From assembly GCF_000820845.2 (NCBI RefSeq), contig NZ_CBXV010000008.1, positions 728,705 to 792,704 of the forward strand: a stretch of DNA of 64,000 nt, in the 5' to 3' direction. This document shows, in pieces, positions 17,208 through 26,131 of the stretch (the stretch's first letter is position 1; the number at the start of each line of letters is the position of its first letter). Made by a program: the position numbers and the translations under genes. Below the pieces are notes generated by a model, which was given only the letters and a program-made list of their open reading frames with translations, did no database searches and was not told the DNA's origin. Origin of the DNA: Pyrinomonas methylaliphatogenes. Its GTDB lineage: Bacteria > Acidobacteriota > Blastocatellia > Pyrinomonadales > Pyrinomonadaceae.

Positions 17208-17921
17208 TCATAGACGGTCGAGCGTACGCACGAGAAGTTCGGGATCGGTCAAATCTGGAAGCAAGGCGTCCGGTTCGTGTGGTCGTAGATCGTCCGCCGA
17301 ATGGACGCGCCCCGTGGCGACTGCGATGACGCGCGCTCCGAAGTGGCGCGCCGCGGCGATGTCGTTCGGCGTGTCGCCGATGATGATGAACTGGTGTGGC
17401 GCGAGCCGTAGACCGAGATGGCGGTTTATCCTTTCGGCAGCGAGCGCGGGCAATTCACGCCGGTCGTCGGATTCATCGCCGAACGCGCCCGGAAGTTGAA
17501 AATAGCGGTCCAACCCGGCAACGCGCAGCTTCAGACGCGCTGCCGGTTCGATGTTGCCCGTAAGGAGCGAGGAGAGATAACGCTCTTCGCGCGCCAGCCT
17601 CTCCAAGCACGCGCGCGCGCCCGGCAGCGGTTGCCACGCGGCGCGCCCGTTCGCCACGCGCTCCATCTCAGCGATGTAGCAGCGGCGTATGTCGTCGAGC
17701 CGCGCGAGCACCTCTCGCGCGGTGAACCCGTGCTCGCGCAGCGCTTCGATGGCGATCTGCAGATCGGTCATGCCCGAAACGGTCATCTCGGGAAGTTTCC
17801 CGCATGTGCCGAAGACCTTTTCGAGCATCGGTCCCATGTACTGGCGGAAAAGACCATAGTGTGTGGCGCGCACGAGCGTGCCGTCTATATCCCATAGCAC
17901 GACGCGCAACTGTTCGGTCAT
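17208..17921 (-). CDS. HAD-superfamily phosphatase (phosphoglycolate phosphatase-like)
   Basis: 237 residues. Motif I is VVLWDIDGTLV, with the nucleophile Asp and the second Asp, a helical cap follows (about 20-100), motif II is LLTGN, and motif IV is FIIIGDTPNDIAAA. This is the Gph/PGP-like layout of subfamily I HAD phosphatases acting on small phosphorylated metabolites. The substrate cannot be read from sequence. ATG 17921 starts just before motif I but lacks a clear ribosome site; a GTG at 17984 preceded by GGAGA is a real alternative and would add 21 residues. Confidence 0.85.
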   Translation of the reverse strand: MTEQLRVVLWDIDGTLVRATHYGLFRQYMGPMLEKVFGTCGKLPEMTVSGMTDLQIAIEALREHGFTAREVLARLDDIRRCYIAEMERVANGRAAWQPLPGARACLERLAREERYLSSLLTGNIEPAARLKLRVAGLDRYFQLPGAFGDESDDRRELPALAAERINRHLGLRLAPHQFIIIGDTPNDIAAARHFGARVIAVATGRVHSADDLRPHEPDALLPDLTDPELLVRTLDRL

Positions 17922-18073
17922 AACGCGAGTCTCAAGGCGCGATTCTTTTCCCATCAATGAGGAAGATTCTGCTGGCGTGCCCACTTTCGATTCTCCGATA
18001 TGAGTTCGACGGTTTCAGCCTCGAAGTTTATCATTGATCGCCTCGTCGGGCGGCGGCCATCTCAGGTTTTAAG

Positions 18074-18574
18074 TTACTCGACGACGGCCAGCACATCGCC
18101 GGCGTTGACCGTCTCGCCTTCGCGCACGTTGAGCTCGACGACCGTGCCCGCTTTCGGCGCTCTCATCTCATTCTGCATCTTCATCGCCTCGACGACCACC
18201 ACGCCGGCTCCGGCTTCAACCTGCGCGCCGCGCTCGACGAGCACGCGAACGACTTTGCCGGGCATCGGCGCTGCGATCGAAGCTCGCCCAGCCGCTCCGC
18301 CCGCCGAGTTGGAAGCGCTTCGCAAACGGCGCGGGTCGCGCAACGTGATGGCATAATCCCTGCTGCGCAGGCTGACGCGAAACTGGCCGCGTGCCTCCTC
18401 GCGCACGCGACATTCGTAAACTTTGCCTTCATGGATCAAAAGGTAAACGCCCGCTTCAGGCTCGCTCGCCTCGAGCGCGTAGCGACGCCCGTCGAGCTCT
18501 ACGATGAACCGTTCGCCATCGCGCTCAATGTCAAGCGCGCGTTCCTGCCCTTCGACCTCAGCCAGAATCTTCAT
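18074..18574 (-). CDS. Biotin carboxyl carrier subunit
   Basis: 166 residues. The C-terminal 80 residues form a biotinyl/lipoyl domain with the biotinylation motif VEAMKMQNE (Lys132) and the PMPGKV entry. The N-terminal half resembles the linker region found ahead of BCCP domains in alpha subunits of acyl-CoA carboxylases and in pyruvate or oxaloacetate carboxylases. It follows the biotin carboxylase gene by about 60 bp, so the two form a split alpha subunit. The carboxyltransferase partner is absent from the window, which leaves acetyl-, propionyl- or methylcrotonyl-CoA, or pyruvate, as possible acceptors. Confidence 0.88.
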   Translation of the reverse strand: MKILAEVEGQERALDIERDGERFIVELDGRRYALEASEPEAGVYLLIHEGKVYECRVREEARGQFRVSLRSRDYAITLRDPRRLRSASNSAGGAAGRASIAAPMPGKVVRVLVERGAQVEAGAGVVVVEAMKMQNEMRAPKAGTVVELNVREGETVNAGDVLAVVE

Positions 18575-18636
18575 TCTCAACCGTTCGTCACCAAAATTCG
18601 CCGGACGGGCTCAGCATCTCGTTTCGGACGCCAAGC

Positions 18637-20151
18637 CTAGCGCGTGAACGCGATCCTTCCAGCCATGCGCCAAGCGCTGGTCGCGCTTCGTCCGTCGGTC
18701 TGCTCGAACCTCGTTTCCGTGCGCCGCTTCATGCTCGCCAGCGCCGCCGCGATGATCGCCATGTCACGCTCTGCGTCGCCATCAACTTCCGTTTGCGCTT
18801 CAGCGCGTCGGCGATTGAACCGTTCGATGAAGCCCGTATCGAGCCGTCCGGCGATGAACTCGGGATCGCGCACGACGGCGCGGAAAAAAGGCAACGTCGT
18901 CTTGATGCCTTCGATGACGTATTCATCGAGCGCGCGGCGCAGACGGTCTATCGCCTCGCCGCGCGTCCTCGCCCACACGGCGAGTTTGGAGATCATCGGA
19001 TCGTAGTAGATCGAAACCTCCGCTCCCGGATAGACGCCGCCATCATCGCGCACGCCCGGTCCGGTGGGCACGCGCAACTCCGCGATGCGTCCCGGCGACG
19101 GCATGAAGTCGTTCTCCGGATCCTCGGCGTAGATGCGACACTCGATAGCGTGACCGGTCCAGCAAACATCCTCTTGCGCGAAAGAGAGCGGCTCGCCGCA
19201 AGCGACGCGGATCTGCTCGCGCACAAGATCGATGCCCGTCACAAGTTCGGTCACGGGATGCTCGACTTGAAGGCGCGTGTTCATCTCCAGAAAGTAGAAC
19301 TCGCGCGTTTCGTCTGAGACCAGAAACTCGACCGTCCCGGCGTTGACGTAACCGGCGGCGCGCGCGATGCGCACGGCAGCTTCGCCCATGCGCGCGCGCA
19401 GATCAGGATCGCCGATCGGCGAGGGGCACTCTTCGATCACTTTTTGATGGCGGCGCTGGATCGAACACTCGCGCTCGCCCAGATGGACCACGTTGCCATG
19501 CTCATCGGCGAAGACTTGAATTTCGATGTGGCGCGGACGCGCCACAGCCTTTTCGAGATAGACTTGCGGATCGCCGAATGCCGAAGCTGCTTCCGATTGA
19601 GCTGTGGCGAAGGCTGAAGGGAGATCTTCCGCCGACTGGACCAGCCGCATGCCTTTGCCGCCGCCGCCCGCTGCCGCTTTGAGCATCACGGGATACCCGA
19701 AGCGCGCGGCCACTTCGCGCGCCTCTTCGAGCGAGCGGAGCGGTTCGGTCGTCCCCGGAACGATAGGCGCGCCGGCAGCTTGGGCGGCGCGCCGGGCGTT
19801 CGTCTTCGATCCCATCAGTTCCATCGCTTCGGGACGCGGGCCGATGAAGACCAATCCGGCATCGCGCACGGCGCGGGCGAATTCGGCGTTTTCGGCGAGG
19901 AAACCGTAGCCCGGATGGATGGCTTCGGCACCGCTGCGGCGCGCCGCTTCGATGATGCGGTCGATCTTGAGGTAGCTTTCGATCGAAGGCGCCGGTCCGA
20001 TAAGGTAAGCTTCGTCGGCCAAGCGCACGTGCAGGGCGGTGCGGTCGGCTTCCGAATAGACGGCAATCGGCGAGATCCCAAGCTCGCGGCACGCGCGCAT
20101 GATGCGCACGGCGATCTCACCCCGATTGGCGATCAGGATCTTTTTGAACAT
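18637..20151 (-). CDS. Biotin carboxylase subunit of a biotin-dependent carboxylase
   Basis: 504 residues, slightly longer than AccC (about 450) because of a C-terminal tail. The opening MFKKILIANRGEIAVRIMRA, AIHPGYGFLAENAEFA, the ATP-grasp loop KAAAGGGGKGMRLV, and the catalytic block EFLVSDETREFYFLEMNTRLQVEHPVTE are all intact. It carboxylates biotin with ATP and bicarbonate. The carrier gene follows directly. The length and split gene pair fit acyl-CoA carboxylases of the propionyl/methylcrotonyl type at least as well as AccC. Confidence 0.92.
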   Translation of the reverse strand: MFKKILIANRGEIAVRIMRACRELGISPIAVYSEADRTALHVRLADEAYLIGPAPSIESYLKIDRIIEAARRSGAEAIHPGYGFLAENAEFARAVRDAGLVFIGPRPEAMELMGSKTNARRAAQAAGAPIVPGTTEPLRSLEEAREVAARFGYPVMLKAAAGGGGKGMRLVQSAEDLPSAFATAQSEAASAFGDPQVYLEKAVARPRHIEIQVFADEHGNVVHLGERECSIQRRHQKVIEECPSPIGDPDLRARMGEAAVRIARAAGYVNAGTVEFLVSDETREFYFLEMNTRLQVEHPVTELVTGIDLVREQIRVACGEPLSFAQEDVCWTGHAIECRIYAEDPENDFMPSPGRIAELRVPTGPGVRDDGGVYPGAEVSIYYDPMISKLAVWARTRGEAIDRLRRALDEYVIEGIKTTLPFFRAVVRDPEFIAGRLDTGFIERFNRRRAEAQTEVDGDAERDMAIIAAALASMKRRTETRFEQTDGRSATSAWRMAGRIAFTR

Positions 20152-20214
20152 GGCTTAAAACGCCTCTCGTTCTGACTCTTTGCTCGAGCGCATGAGCGAA
20201 GACGCCTGGCGCGC

Positions 20215-21135
20215 TCATTTCAGTTTCGCCTTCCGGTTCGCGTTCGCAAAGACGCTGGCGGATTTGACCGAACGCGCATCATTGACGATGACGCCATCCC
20301 GTATCAACCGATCGTCATCTGTGCCGTAGATACCATCGGCGCCAGGCCAGAGCAGTTCGTAATCCGTGAAGGAGACGGTCTCCAGCCCATCCGAGACGGC
20401 ATTGTCGGTCTCAGGACGAGCAGCGACCGGACGGAGGCGCGCGCCGCTTCGTGCAGGTCGCGTTTTAAGTTGCGCCGCTTGAACCGAACTCGGCATATAG
20501 CTCGCTGTGTTCAATTGCGCGAGCAGTTTGGCATTCGATCCGTCTGGATCGGGAAGCTTGCGCAGGTCGTCGAGCGAAGAGGGATAGGTCCCGTAACGCT
20601 CGCGGTATTCGAGCAGCATTCGGTGCGCGCCGTAAAGAAGAGCGTTGGCCGCTGCCTCGCGCGCGATCCGGCGTTGTTCCAAGAGTTCCGGGATGAAGAA
20701 CAAGGCGAGGGCGAGATTGGCTGTGAGGGCGAGAGCCGAGAGAGCTAATCCGCATCGCGCGAAACGAAGCCAGAGGAACCTTTCCGGCTCGCGTCGCACG
20801 CGCCGAAAGAGTTTCGCGCTGGTCCAGAAGGTGATGAACGATAACGGCAGAAGCAGATGTTTCGTCCGCCACGCGGCGGTCGTTGCGGCGGAAAATAGCT
20901 CCGCCGGACCGTGCGGCCAGAAAGCTCCGCGCTTGTAAAGTTCAAGGCCCACCGCGGCTAAGGAGCCGAGCGTCAAGAGCAATCCGGCCAGCCCGATGAA
21001 AAGCGTGTGGCCGAATGCGGGCAGCTCCTTTTCCGGGGGTGGAAGCGGTGGCCCGACGGGGCGCGCGCCGCAGCTAGCGCATCCGTCTTCGAGTTTGCCG
21101 AAAAGTTCCGCGCCACAGCAGGGACAGATCTTCAA
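20215..21135 (-). CDS. Zinc-ribbon membrane protein with GspG-like C-terminal region
   Basis: 306 residues. An N-terminal zinc ribbon (CPCCG, CASCG), three predicted membrane helices (about 42-65, 90-110 and 130-155), then a soluble part with LLEYRERYGTYPSSLDDLRKL and ELLWPGADGIYGTDDDRLI. The last two segments copy the GspG head pattern (a helix ending YGxYP and a D/G-rich calcium loop). Function unknown; export is implied for the C-terminal part. Translation appears to begin at TTG 21135: an in-frame stop lies 9 bp upstream and GAGG is well placed. Confidence 0.72.
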   Translation of the reverse strand: MKICPCCGAELFGKLEDGCASCGARPVGPPLPPPEKELPAFGHTLFIGLAGLLLTLGSLAAVGLELYKRGAFWPHGPAELFSAATTAAWRTKHLLLPLSFITFWTSAKLFRRVRREPERFLWLRFARCGLALSALALTANLALALFFIPELLEQRRIAREAAANALLYGAHRMLLEYRERYGTYPSSLDDLRKLPDPDGSNAKLLAQLNTASYMPSSVQAAQLKTRPARSGARLRPVAARPETDNAVSDGLETVSFTDYELLWPGADGIYGTDDDRLIRDGVIVNDARSVKSASVFANANRKAKLK

Positions 21136-21228
21136 CTTTCAAAACCTCGCAGTCTCTGTATCGAAGAGCTCGCCTTTGATGCCGAACCTTCTCGCTTCGA
21201 CCTTGCGGATCGAGGGTGCGCCTCGCGC

Positions 21229-21936
21229 TCAACTCGAAAGCTGCGCTTGATGCGTCGCTTTCGAGGCCGCTGATTTCGCGGGACCCTCTTCGACGCCGTT
21301 TTGCGCCCGCTCCGCTTCGACCCGTTGCACCTCGCGCCACGTGTGATACATGCGGTGCACAAAGGTCCAGAACGAGCCGATCGCCAACACCCACAAGACC
21401 GCGGGCATGCGATTGAGCAGCGGATGGGTCGAGCCCGGATGCGTCGTCAGCGCGCCGATGATCAGGAGCACGACGCGCTCCGGACGGCGCAAGAAACCGA
21501 CATCGCATTTGGGGATCAGACTTTCGGCGCGCGCGCTCGTGTAGCTGACGAGCACCGATCCGATCATGGCGGCGCCAGCGAGAAAGACGTTGAGCGTCGA
21601 GTGGAACTCCGTGTCGCGCGCGTAAAAGACCATCAGCCCGACGAAGATGACCATATCGGAGAGGCGGTCGAGCGAAGAGTCGAGAAAGGCGCCAAAGCGC
21701 GTCACTCTACCGGTAACGCGCGCCACCTTACCATCGAGCATATCGAAGAGGTTGGCGACGATCAGAATGATCCCGGCCCAGAAAAATTGGCCGAAGCCGA
21801 AGAGCAATCCGCACAGGACGTTGATCGCCACGCCCGTCACCGTCAGCAGGTTAGGGTTGATCGAAGAGCGCGCGAGCGCTTCGACCATGGCGTTGATGAT
21901 GCGACTGGCTCCGCGTCCGATGCTGGCACCAAACAC
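21229..21936 (-). CDS. CDP-alcohol phosphatidyltransferase family protein
   Basis: 235 residues, integral membrane. The full active-site motif D-x2-D-G-x2-A-R-x8-G-x3-D-x3-D is present as FDMLDGKVARVTGRVTRFGAFLDSSLDRLSD. The enzyme transfers a CDP-linked diacylglycerol or similar group to an alcohol in phospholipid synthesis; phosphatidylglycerophosphate, phosphatidylinositol-phosphate or related products are possible. The GTG start (21936) follows AAAGGGGACAGG. It is only 15 bp from greA in the same direction, so co-transcription is likely. Confidence 0.88.
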   Translation of the reverse strand: MFGASIGRGASRIINAMVEALARSSINPNLLTVTGVAINVLCGLLFGFGQFFWAGIILIVANLFDMLDGKVARVTGRVTRFGAFLDSSLDRLSDMVIFVGLMVFYARDTEFHSTLNVFLAGAAMIGSVLVSYTSARAESLIPKCDVGFLRRPERVVLLIIGALTTHPGSTHPLLNRMPAVLWVLAIGSFWTFVHRMYHTWREVQRVEAERAQNGVEEGPAKSAASKATHQAQLSS

Positions 21937-21951
21937 TTCGGCCTGTCCCCT

Positions 21952-22464
21952 TTAGCTCGATTCGCCGTCACGCGCGGCCTTTTCCGCCAGTTCGTCGTGC
22001 AGCGTTTTGAGTTGGAGAATTTCGAAACGGCGCGGTCCGGCAGGCGTTTGCACCACGACTTCATCGCCTTCTTCACGCCCCATCAAACTCCGCCCGACGG
22101 GCGAAGTGGTCGAAATCAACCCGGCCTGCGGATCGCTCTCTTCCGGCGTCACCAAGCGATAGGTGATCGTCTCGCCGCGCTCTTTGTCCAGAAGCACGAG
22201 CGTCGAACCATATGCGGCGCGATCGCGCGGCACTTGCGCTAGATCGATCGACGCGATCTGGCTTAAACGCTCACGCAGTTGCGCGATGCGCGCTTTGACC
22301 ACTTGTTGGCGTTCGAGCGCCGCCTTGTACTCGGCATTCTCGCGCAAATCCCCATACTCCCGCGCGCGTTTGATTTCGCGCGGCAGATGGATGCGCAATT
22401 CCGTCTCCAACTCTTCCAGTTCCGCTTGTAACTTCTTCTTAATCTCTTCCGTCACCCTGATCAC
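21952..22464 (-). CDS. greA: Transcription elongation factor GreA
   Basis: 170 residues with the GreA layout: an N-terminal antiparallel coiled coil whose tip carries the catalytic acidic residues (EYGDLRENAEYKAA), and a C-terminal FKBP-like domain (TTSPVGRSLMGREEGDEVVVQTPAGPRRFEILQL). It inserts into the RNA polymerase secondary channel and stimulates cleavage of backtracked RNA. The length is slightly above the usual 158. GTG 22464 is the apparent start, with a second GTG three codons on. Confidence 0.93.
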   Translation of the reverse strand: MIRVTEEIKKKLQAELEELETELRIHLPREIKRAREYGDLRENAEYKAALERQQVVKARIAQLRERLSQIASIDLAQVPRDRAAYGSTLVLLDKERGETITYRLVTPEESDPQAGLISTTSPVGRSLMGREEGDEVVVQTPAGPRRFEILQLKTLHDELAEKAARDGESS

Positions 22465-22575
22465 CTCGTCCTAAATCTCGCTGAAAAGTTCAGGATATTT
22501 CAACCGGCTGGAAAAGGCGCGTTAAAGCCCACTCGTAAATTATACCGAGCACGCGCCGCTTGGGAAAGCAGCACA

Positions 22576-23709
22576 TCATGCGCCGACGCTTTGCCGATGG
22601 TGTTTCACCTCATCAGGTGAGCCGAATGAGATGCCGACATCGCGCGCCGTGCGCACGAGTTGGCCATCGGGCGGAACCGTTTTGATATTGCTGATCGCTT
22701 CCGCCAACGGGACGGTGACGATCTTCGCCGCCTGCAGCGCGACCATCACGCCGCGTTCGCCGTTCATCAGCGCGCGGACGGCGTTGGTGCCGAAACAGGT
22801 CGCCAACATGCGATCGAAGGCGTTGGGCCGCCCCCCTCGTTGCAGATGGCCGAGAACGACGCAGCGCGTCTCTTTGCCCGTCAACCTCTCCAGGCAATCG
22901 CGGCAGTATAGACCGATGCCGCCCAAGCGCGGCGCGCGGTGGCGATCGCCTTCATCCTGATAGATCTGCTGCCCGCCGACCTCGCGCGCCCCTTCGGCAA
23001 CGACGATGGTGCTGAATTGCGAACCGCATCGCTCGCGCTCCATGATCTTCTCCGCGACCACTTCCATCGAAAAGGGTATTTCGGGGATTAAGATGACATC
23101 GGCACCGCCAGCGATCCCCGAATGGAGCGCGATCCAACCCGTATGCCGCCCCATCACCTCGAGCAGCATCACGCGATCAAGCGACTCGGCGGTCGTGTGC
23201 AACCGGTCGAGAGCCTCCGTGGCGATGTCGAGCGCCGTGGCGAAACCGAAAGTGAGTTCCGTACAGGCGAGGTCGTTATCAATCGTCTTGGGCACGCCGA
23301 CCACAGGCACGCCCATCCGAGCGAATTCGGCGGCGATGGTCAGCGTCCCCTCGCCGCCGATCACGATCAGCGCATCGATGCCGAGCTGTTCAAGATTGGC
23401 GAGCGCTTCGCGATAGAGCCAATCGGGTTTGATCTCCCGCCCGCTCTCATCGCGCTCGACGAAGCGGCCTGTATTGCGCGTCCCGAGGATCGTGCCGCCG
23501 CGCGGCAATAGGCCGCGCACATCTTTCGACGTGAGTTCGCGCGTGCGCGTCGCGCCGAGCAGACCCTCGAAACTATCCTCGATGCCGATCACGCGCAACC
23601 CATATTCACCGATGGCCGTTTTGACGACGGCGCGGATGACGGCATTTAGCCCTGGCGCGTCGCCGCCGCCCGTGAGCAGTCCGATCGTCCGAACCAGGCT
23701 GTTCATCAT
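22576..23709 (-). CDS. pfkA: 6-phosphofructokinase (group III type)
   Basis: 377 residues. LLTGGGDAPGLNA (ATP/PPi loop), VVGVPKTIDNDLACTELTFGFATAL (catalytic region) and VMGRHTGWIAL (substrate) are intact. The phosphoryl-donor position reads GGEGTL with Gly; in PPi-dependent relatives this position is Asp, so ATP is the likely donor. The E in GGEGT and the length point to the group III branch seen in actinobacteria, chloroflexi and acidobacteria rather than the E. coli PfkA branch. It catalyses the committing step of glycolysis. It lies 111 bp downstream of the GreA gene start on the same strand and is transcribed towards it. Confidence 0.92.
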   Translation of the reverse strand: MMNSLVRTIGLLTGGGDAPGLNAVIRAVVKTAIGEYGLRVIGIEDSFEGLLGATRTRELTSKDVRGLLPRGGTILGTRNTGRFVERDESGREIKPDWLYREALANLEQLGIDALIVIGGEGTLTIAAEFARMGVPVVGVPKTIDNDLACTELTFGFATALDIATEALDRLHTTAESLDRVMLLEVMGRHTGWIALHSGIAGGADVILIPEIPFSMEVVAEKIMERERCGSQFSTIVVAEGAREVGGQQIYQDEGDRHRAPRLGGIGLYCRDCLERLTGKETRCVVLGHLQRGGRPNAFDRMLATCFGTNAVRALMNGERGVMVALQAAKIVTVPLAEAISNIKTVPPDGQLVRTARDVGISFGSPDEVKHHRQSVGA

Positions 23710-23882
23710 CTTTTCGATGAGCGTTCACCCCGAACTACGATTTCAGAAGCCTACTCTTAAAGCGGCGAGCTTTCAAGAAGTATTCGAGACGTAAACCCGC
23801 AGAATCGCAACGCCGCCGTCTCTTTGATGTCCGTTGGCGGCGATTGGCGCGCTCCGGTGGCGTCGGGCATAATCGCAGGTTG

Positions 23883-25052
23883 ATGGCACAGGGCGGGACG
23901 ATCATCATCTCTCCGCGCGGGGCGGCGCTTGTACGGGCCGGCCATCTGTGGGTTTACCGTAGCGAGCTGCGTAAGGTCGAAGCTGAAGGCGGAAGCGTCG
24001 TCCGAGTTCGCGACGAGCGCGGGCGTTTCATCGGACGGGCGCTTTACAGCGACCGGTCGGAGATCGCGCTGCGCCTTCTGACGATGCGCGATGAGGAGAT
24101 CGATCGCGCTTGGTGGCAAAAACGTCTGCGCGCCGCCATCGGACGACGGGCCGGCTTGGAGCGCGCATGCGATGCTTTCCGTTTGGTCTACTCGGAGGGC
24201 GATCTGCTTCCATCGCTCATCGTCGATCGCTATCGCGATCTGCTCGTCATGCAGACGCTCGCGCAAGGGACCGAACGCCTCAAATCGCTCTTCGTCGAAC
24301 TTTTGGTCGAAGAGCTCGCGCCGCGCGTTATCATCGAACGGAACGACGTGCGCGTGCGCGAACTCGAAGGGCTCGACCAGCGCGCAGGCGTGCTCTATGG
24401 CGAGGCGATGGATAGCATTGAAATCCTTCAACACGGCGTTCGCTTCCGCATCCTCCCGCTCAGCGGACAAAAGACGGGAGCCTTTCTGGACCAGCGCGAA
24501 AACCACCTCGCCGCGCGCCGCTACGCGCATGGACGCGCGCTCGATTGCTTCACTTTCAACGGCGCGTTCGCGCTCCACATGGCTCCGGCATGTGCGAGCG
24601 TTCTCGGCCTAGACATCTCGGAAGAGGCGATCGAAGCCGCGCGCGCGAACGCTGAGTTGAACGGTTTGCGCAATGTCGAGTTTCGCGTCGCTAACGTCTT
24701 CGACGCGCTGCGCGAATTCGAATCGCAGGGCGAACGATTCGATACGATCGTGCTCGATCCGCCCGCGTTCGCCAAAAACCGCGCGAGCGTCCCGGCTGCG
24801 ATGCGCGGTTACAAAGAGATAAACTTGCGCGCTTTGAAACTGCTCAACGTCGGCGGCGTCCTGATCACGTGCACTTGTTCTCATCACATGACAGAACATC
24901 TTTTCCTCGAAATCATCGCTGATGCGGCGGCGGACGCCCGGCGCCGCGTGCAGATCATAGAGAAGCGAACGCAAAGCAGCGATCATCCGGTGCTCGTCGG
25001 CGTGCCCGAAACGCTCTACCTAAAATGCCTCATCTTGCGCGTCATCGAATGA
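23883..25052 (+). CDS. RlmI-like class I SAM-dependent rRNA methyltransferase
   Basis: 389 residues. An N-terminal PUA-like domain (ISPRGAALVRAGHLWVYRSEL), a middle region (ALYSDRSEIALRLL), then the Rossmann methyltransferase: TGAFLDQRENH, LDCFTFNGAFALHMA, and FDTIVLDPPAFAKN with the catalytic DPP motif. RlmI of E. coli makes m5C1962 in 23S rRNA, and this family member probably does the same or a similar reaction. The start at 23883 keeps the PUA domain and has CAGG upstream. Confidence 0.9.
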   Translation: MAQGGTIIISPRGAALVRAGHLWVYRSELRKVEAEGGSVVRVRDERGRFIGRALYSDRSEIALRLLTMRDEEIDRAWWQKRLRAAIGRRAGLERACDAFRLVYSEGDLLPSLIVDRYRDLLVMQTLAQGTERLKSLFVELLVEELAPRVIIERNDVRVRELEGLDQRAGVLYGEAMDSIEILQHGVRFRILPLSGQKTGAFLDQRENHLAARRYAHGRALDCFTFNGAFALHMAPACASVLGLDISEEAIEAARANAELNGLRNVEFRVANVFDALREFESQGERFDTIVLDPPAFAKNRASVPAAMRGYKEINLRALKLLNVGGVLITCTCSHHMTEHLFLEIIADAAADARRRVQIIEKRTQSSDHPVLVGVPETLYLKCLILRVIE

Positions 25053-25062
25053 GCGTAGAAAG

Positions 25063-25231
25063 TGGGGCTGAGATGATCTCGTTGGTGCGGGATTCGTCCG
25101 ATGACGTGTAGGTCGGCGACTGGCGGAATCGGGCCAAGGCGACTTCGGTTGTGCGGGACTCGTCTAATTCCTGATGCTGCGCGACGAGCGCGTTATTCGG
25201 CCAAGGCGACTTCGCTTGTGCGAGGCTCGAC
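25063..25231. repeat. Three-unit direct-repeat array, about 35 bp, period 66-67
   Basis: Units at about 25063-25098, 25130-25164 and 25197-25231. Units 2 and 3 share GGCCAAGGCGACTTCG and TTGTGCG and agree at 29 of 35 positions; unit 1 is weaker, sharing GTGCGGGATTCGTC. Spacers of about 32 bp are unrelated. The array begins about 11 bp after the stop codon of the methyltransferase gene. A weaker pair (CGGAGCRAACTG at 25286 and 25345) lies further on. The rest of this 377-bp gap (to 25429) shows no gene or terminator. Confidence 0.75.
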
Positions 25232-25429
25232 CGCGACACGCCCTTTCTCCGTTCGCAATGATTCCGAGCGCTCGCTTACTCGGGTCGGAGCGAACTGGTG
25301 GAAAGAGCTCTCGGTCCGCACACAACAACTTTGGCGACTAGGCGCGGAGCAAACTGAGTTACCCGCAGGCTGTCGCGATTCGAAGCGCTGAAAGGATTTT
25401 GTCTTCGGAGCCATTTTTGCTAGTCTGCT

Positions 25430-26131
25430 GTGGACGAAGAGAACTCGCTCGGAGAGAGATTTTTCGAAGTGTATCCGGCAGGCAACCTTTTCATCCCGGC
25501 ACCGCATGGGCGTTTGGAAGCGATCCTGAAAGAGCCGCGCCCGCAGACGCGCGGCGCCGCCCTCGTCCTTCATCCGCATCCGCAGCATGGCGGGACGATG
25601 CACAACAAAGTCGTCTTTCGCGCGGCGCGCGGTTTGGAGGATGCCGGTTTCGCTACACTGCGCATAAACTTTCGCGGGGTCGGACAGAGCACGGGCGAAT
25701 ACGGGTATGGGATCGGGGAGCAGGAGGATGCGCGCGTCGCGCTCGACTTTTTAGCGGACAGGTATGCCGCTCTGCCGTTGATCGTGGCCGGTTTCTCTTT
25801 CGGCTCCCGCGTCGGATTGGAAGTCGGTTTGCGCGATGACCGCGTGCGCGCGCTCATCGCCATCGGAACGCCGGTCAACATGTACGACTTTTCGTTCCTG
25901 CGCGCGTGCCGCAAACCGATCCTCTTCGTGCACGGCGAACTGGACGAATTCGGCAGCGTCGAAAGTTTGCGGTCGTTGGTCGCCGAACTGCCGCTAGAGG
26001 CGCATGCTCAGCTCAGGGTAGTGCCGGGCGTCGGCCACTTCTTCGACGACAAAGTCGATGAGGTGCGACGCATCATCGCCGCTTGGGCTGCGCGTCAAGG
26101 TGCGGAGCAGGTCGTCTCTCCGCCCGTTTGA
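25430..26131 (+). CDS. Alpha/beta hydrolase (serine-dependent, YbbA-like small esterase)
   Basis: 233 residues. The oxyanion-loop block LHPHPQHGGTMHNKVV, the nucleophile elbow GFSFGSR, an acid in HGELDEFGS and the final His in GVGHFF give a complete Ser-Asp-His triad. Proteins with the LHPHPxxGGxMxNxVV block are short cytoplasmic hydrolases of unknown substrate. The start is GTG 25430 with no obvious ribosome site, so the true start is uncertain. The 3' end overlaps the convergent fadD gene by 37 bp. Confidence 0.83.
   Translation: MDEENSLGERFFEVYPAGNLFIPAPHGRLEAILKEPRPQTRGAALVLHPHPQHGGTMHNKVVFRAARGLEDAGFATLRINFRGVGQSTGEYGYGIGEQEDARVALDFLADRYAALPLIVAGFSFGSRVGLEVGLRDDRVRALIAIGTPVNMYDFSFLRACRKPILFVHGELDEFGSVESLRSLVAELPLEAHAQLRVVPGVGHFFDDKVDEVRRIIAAWAARQGAEQVVSPPV

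Noticed and set aside
21301-22242. 313-codon open frame on the plus strand
   Set aside because: Antisense to the CDP-alcohol transferase and greA, both with clear motifs. No domain or ribosome site supports it.
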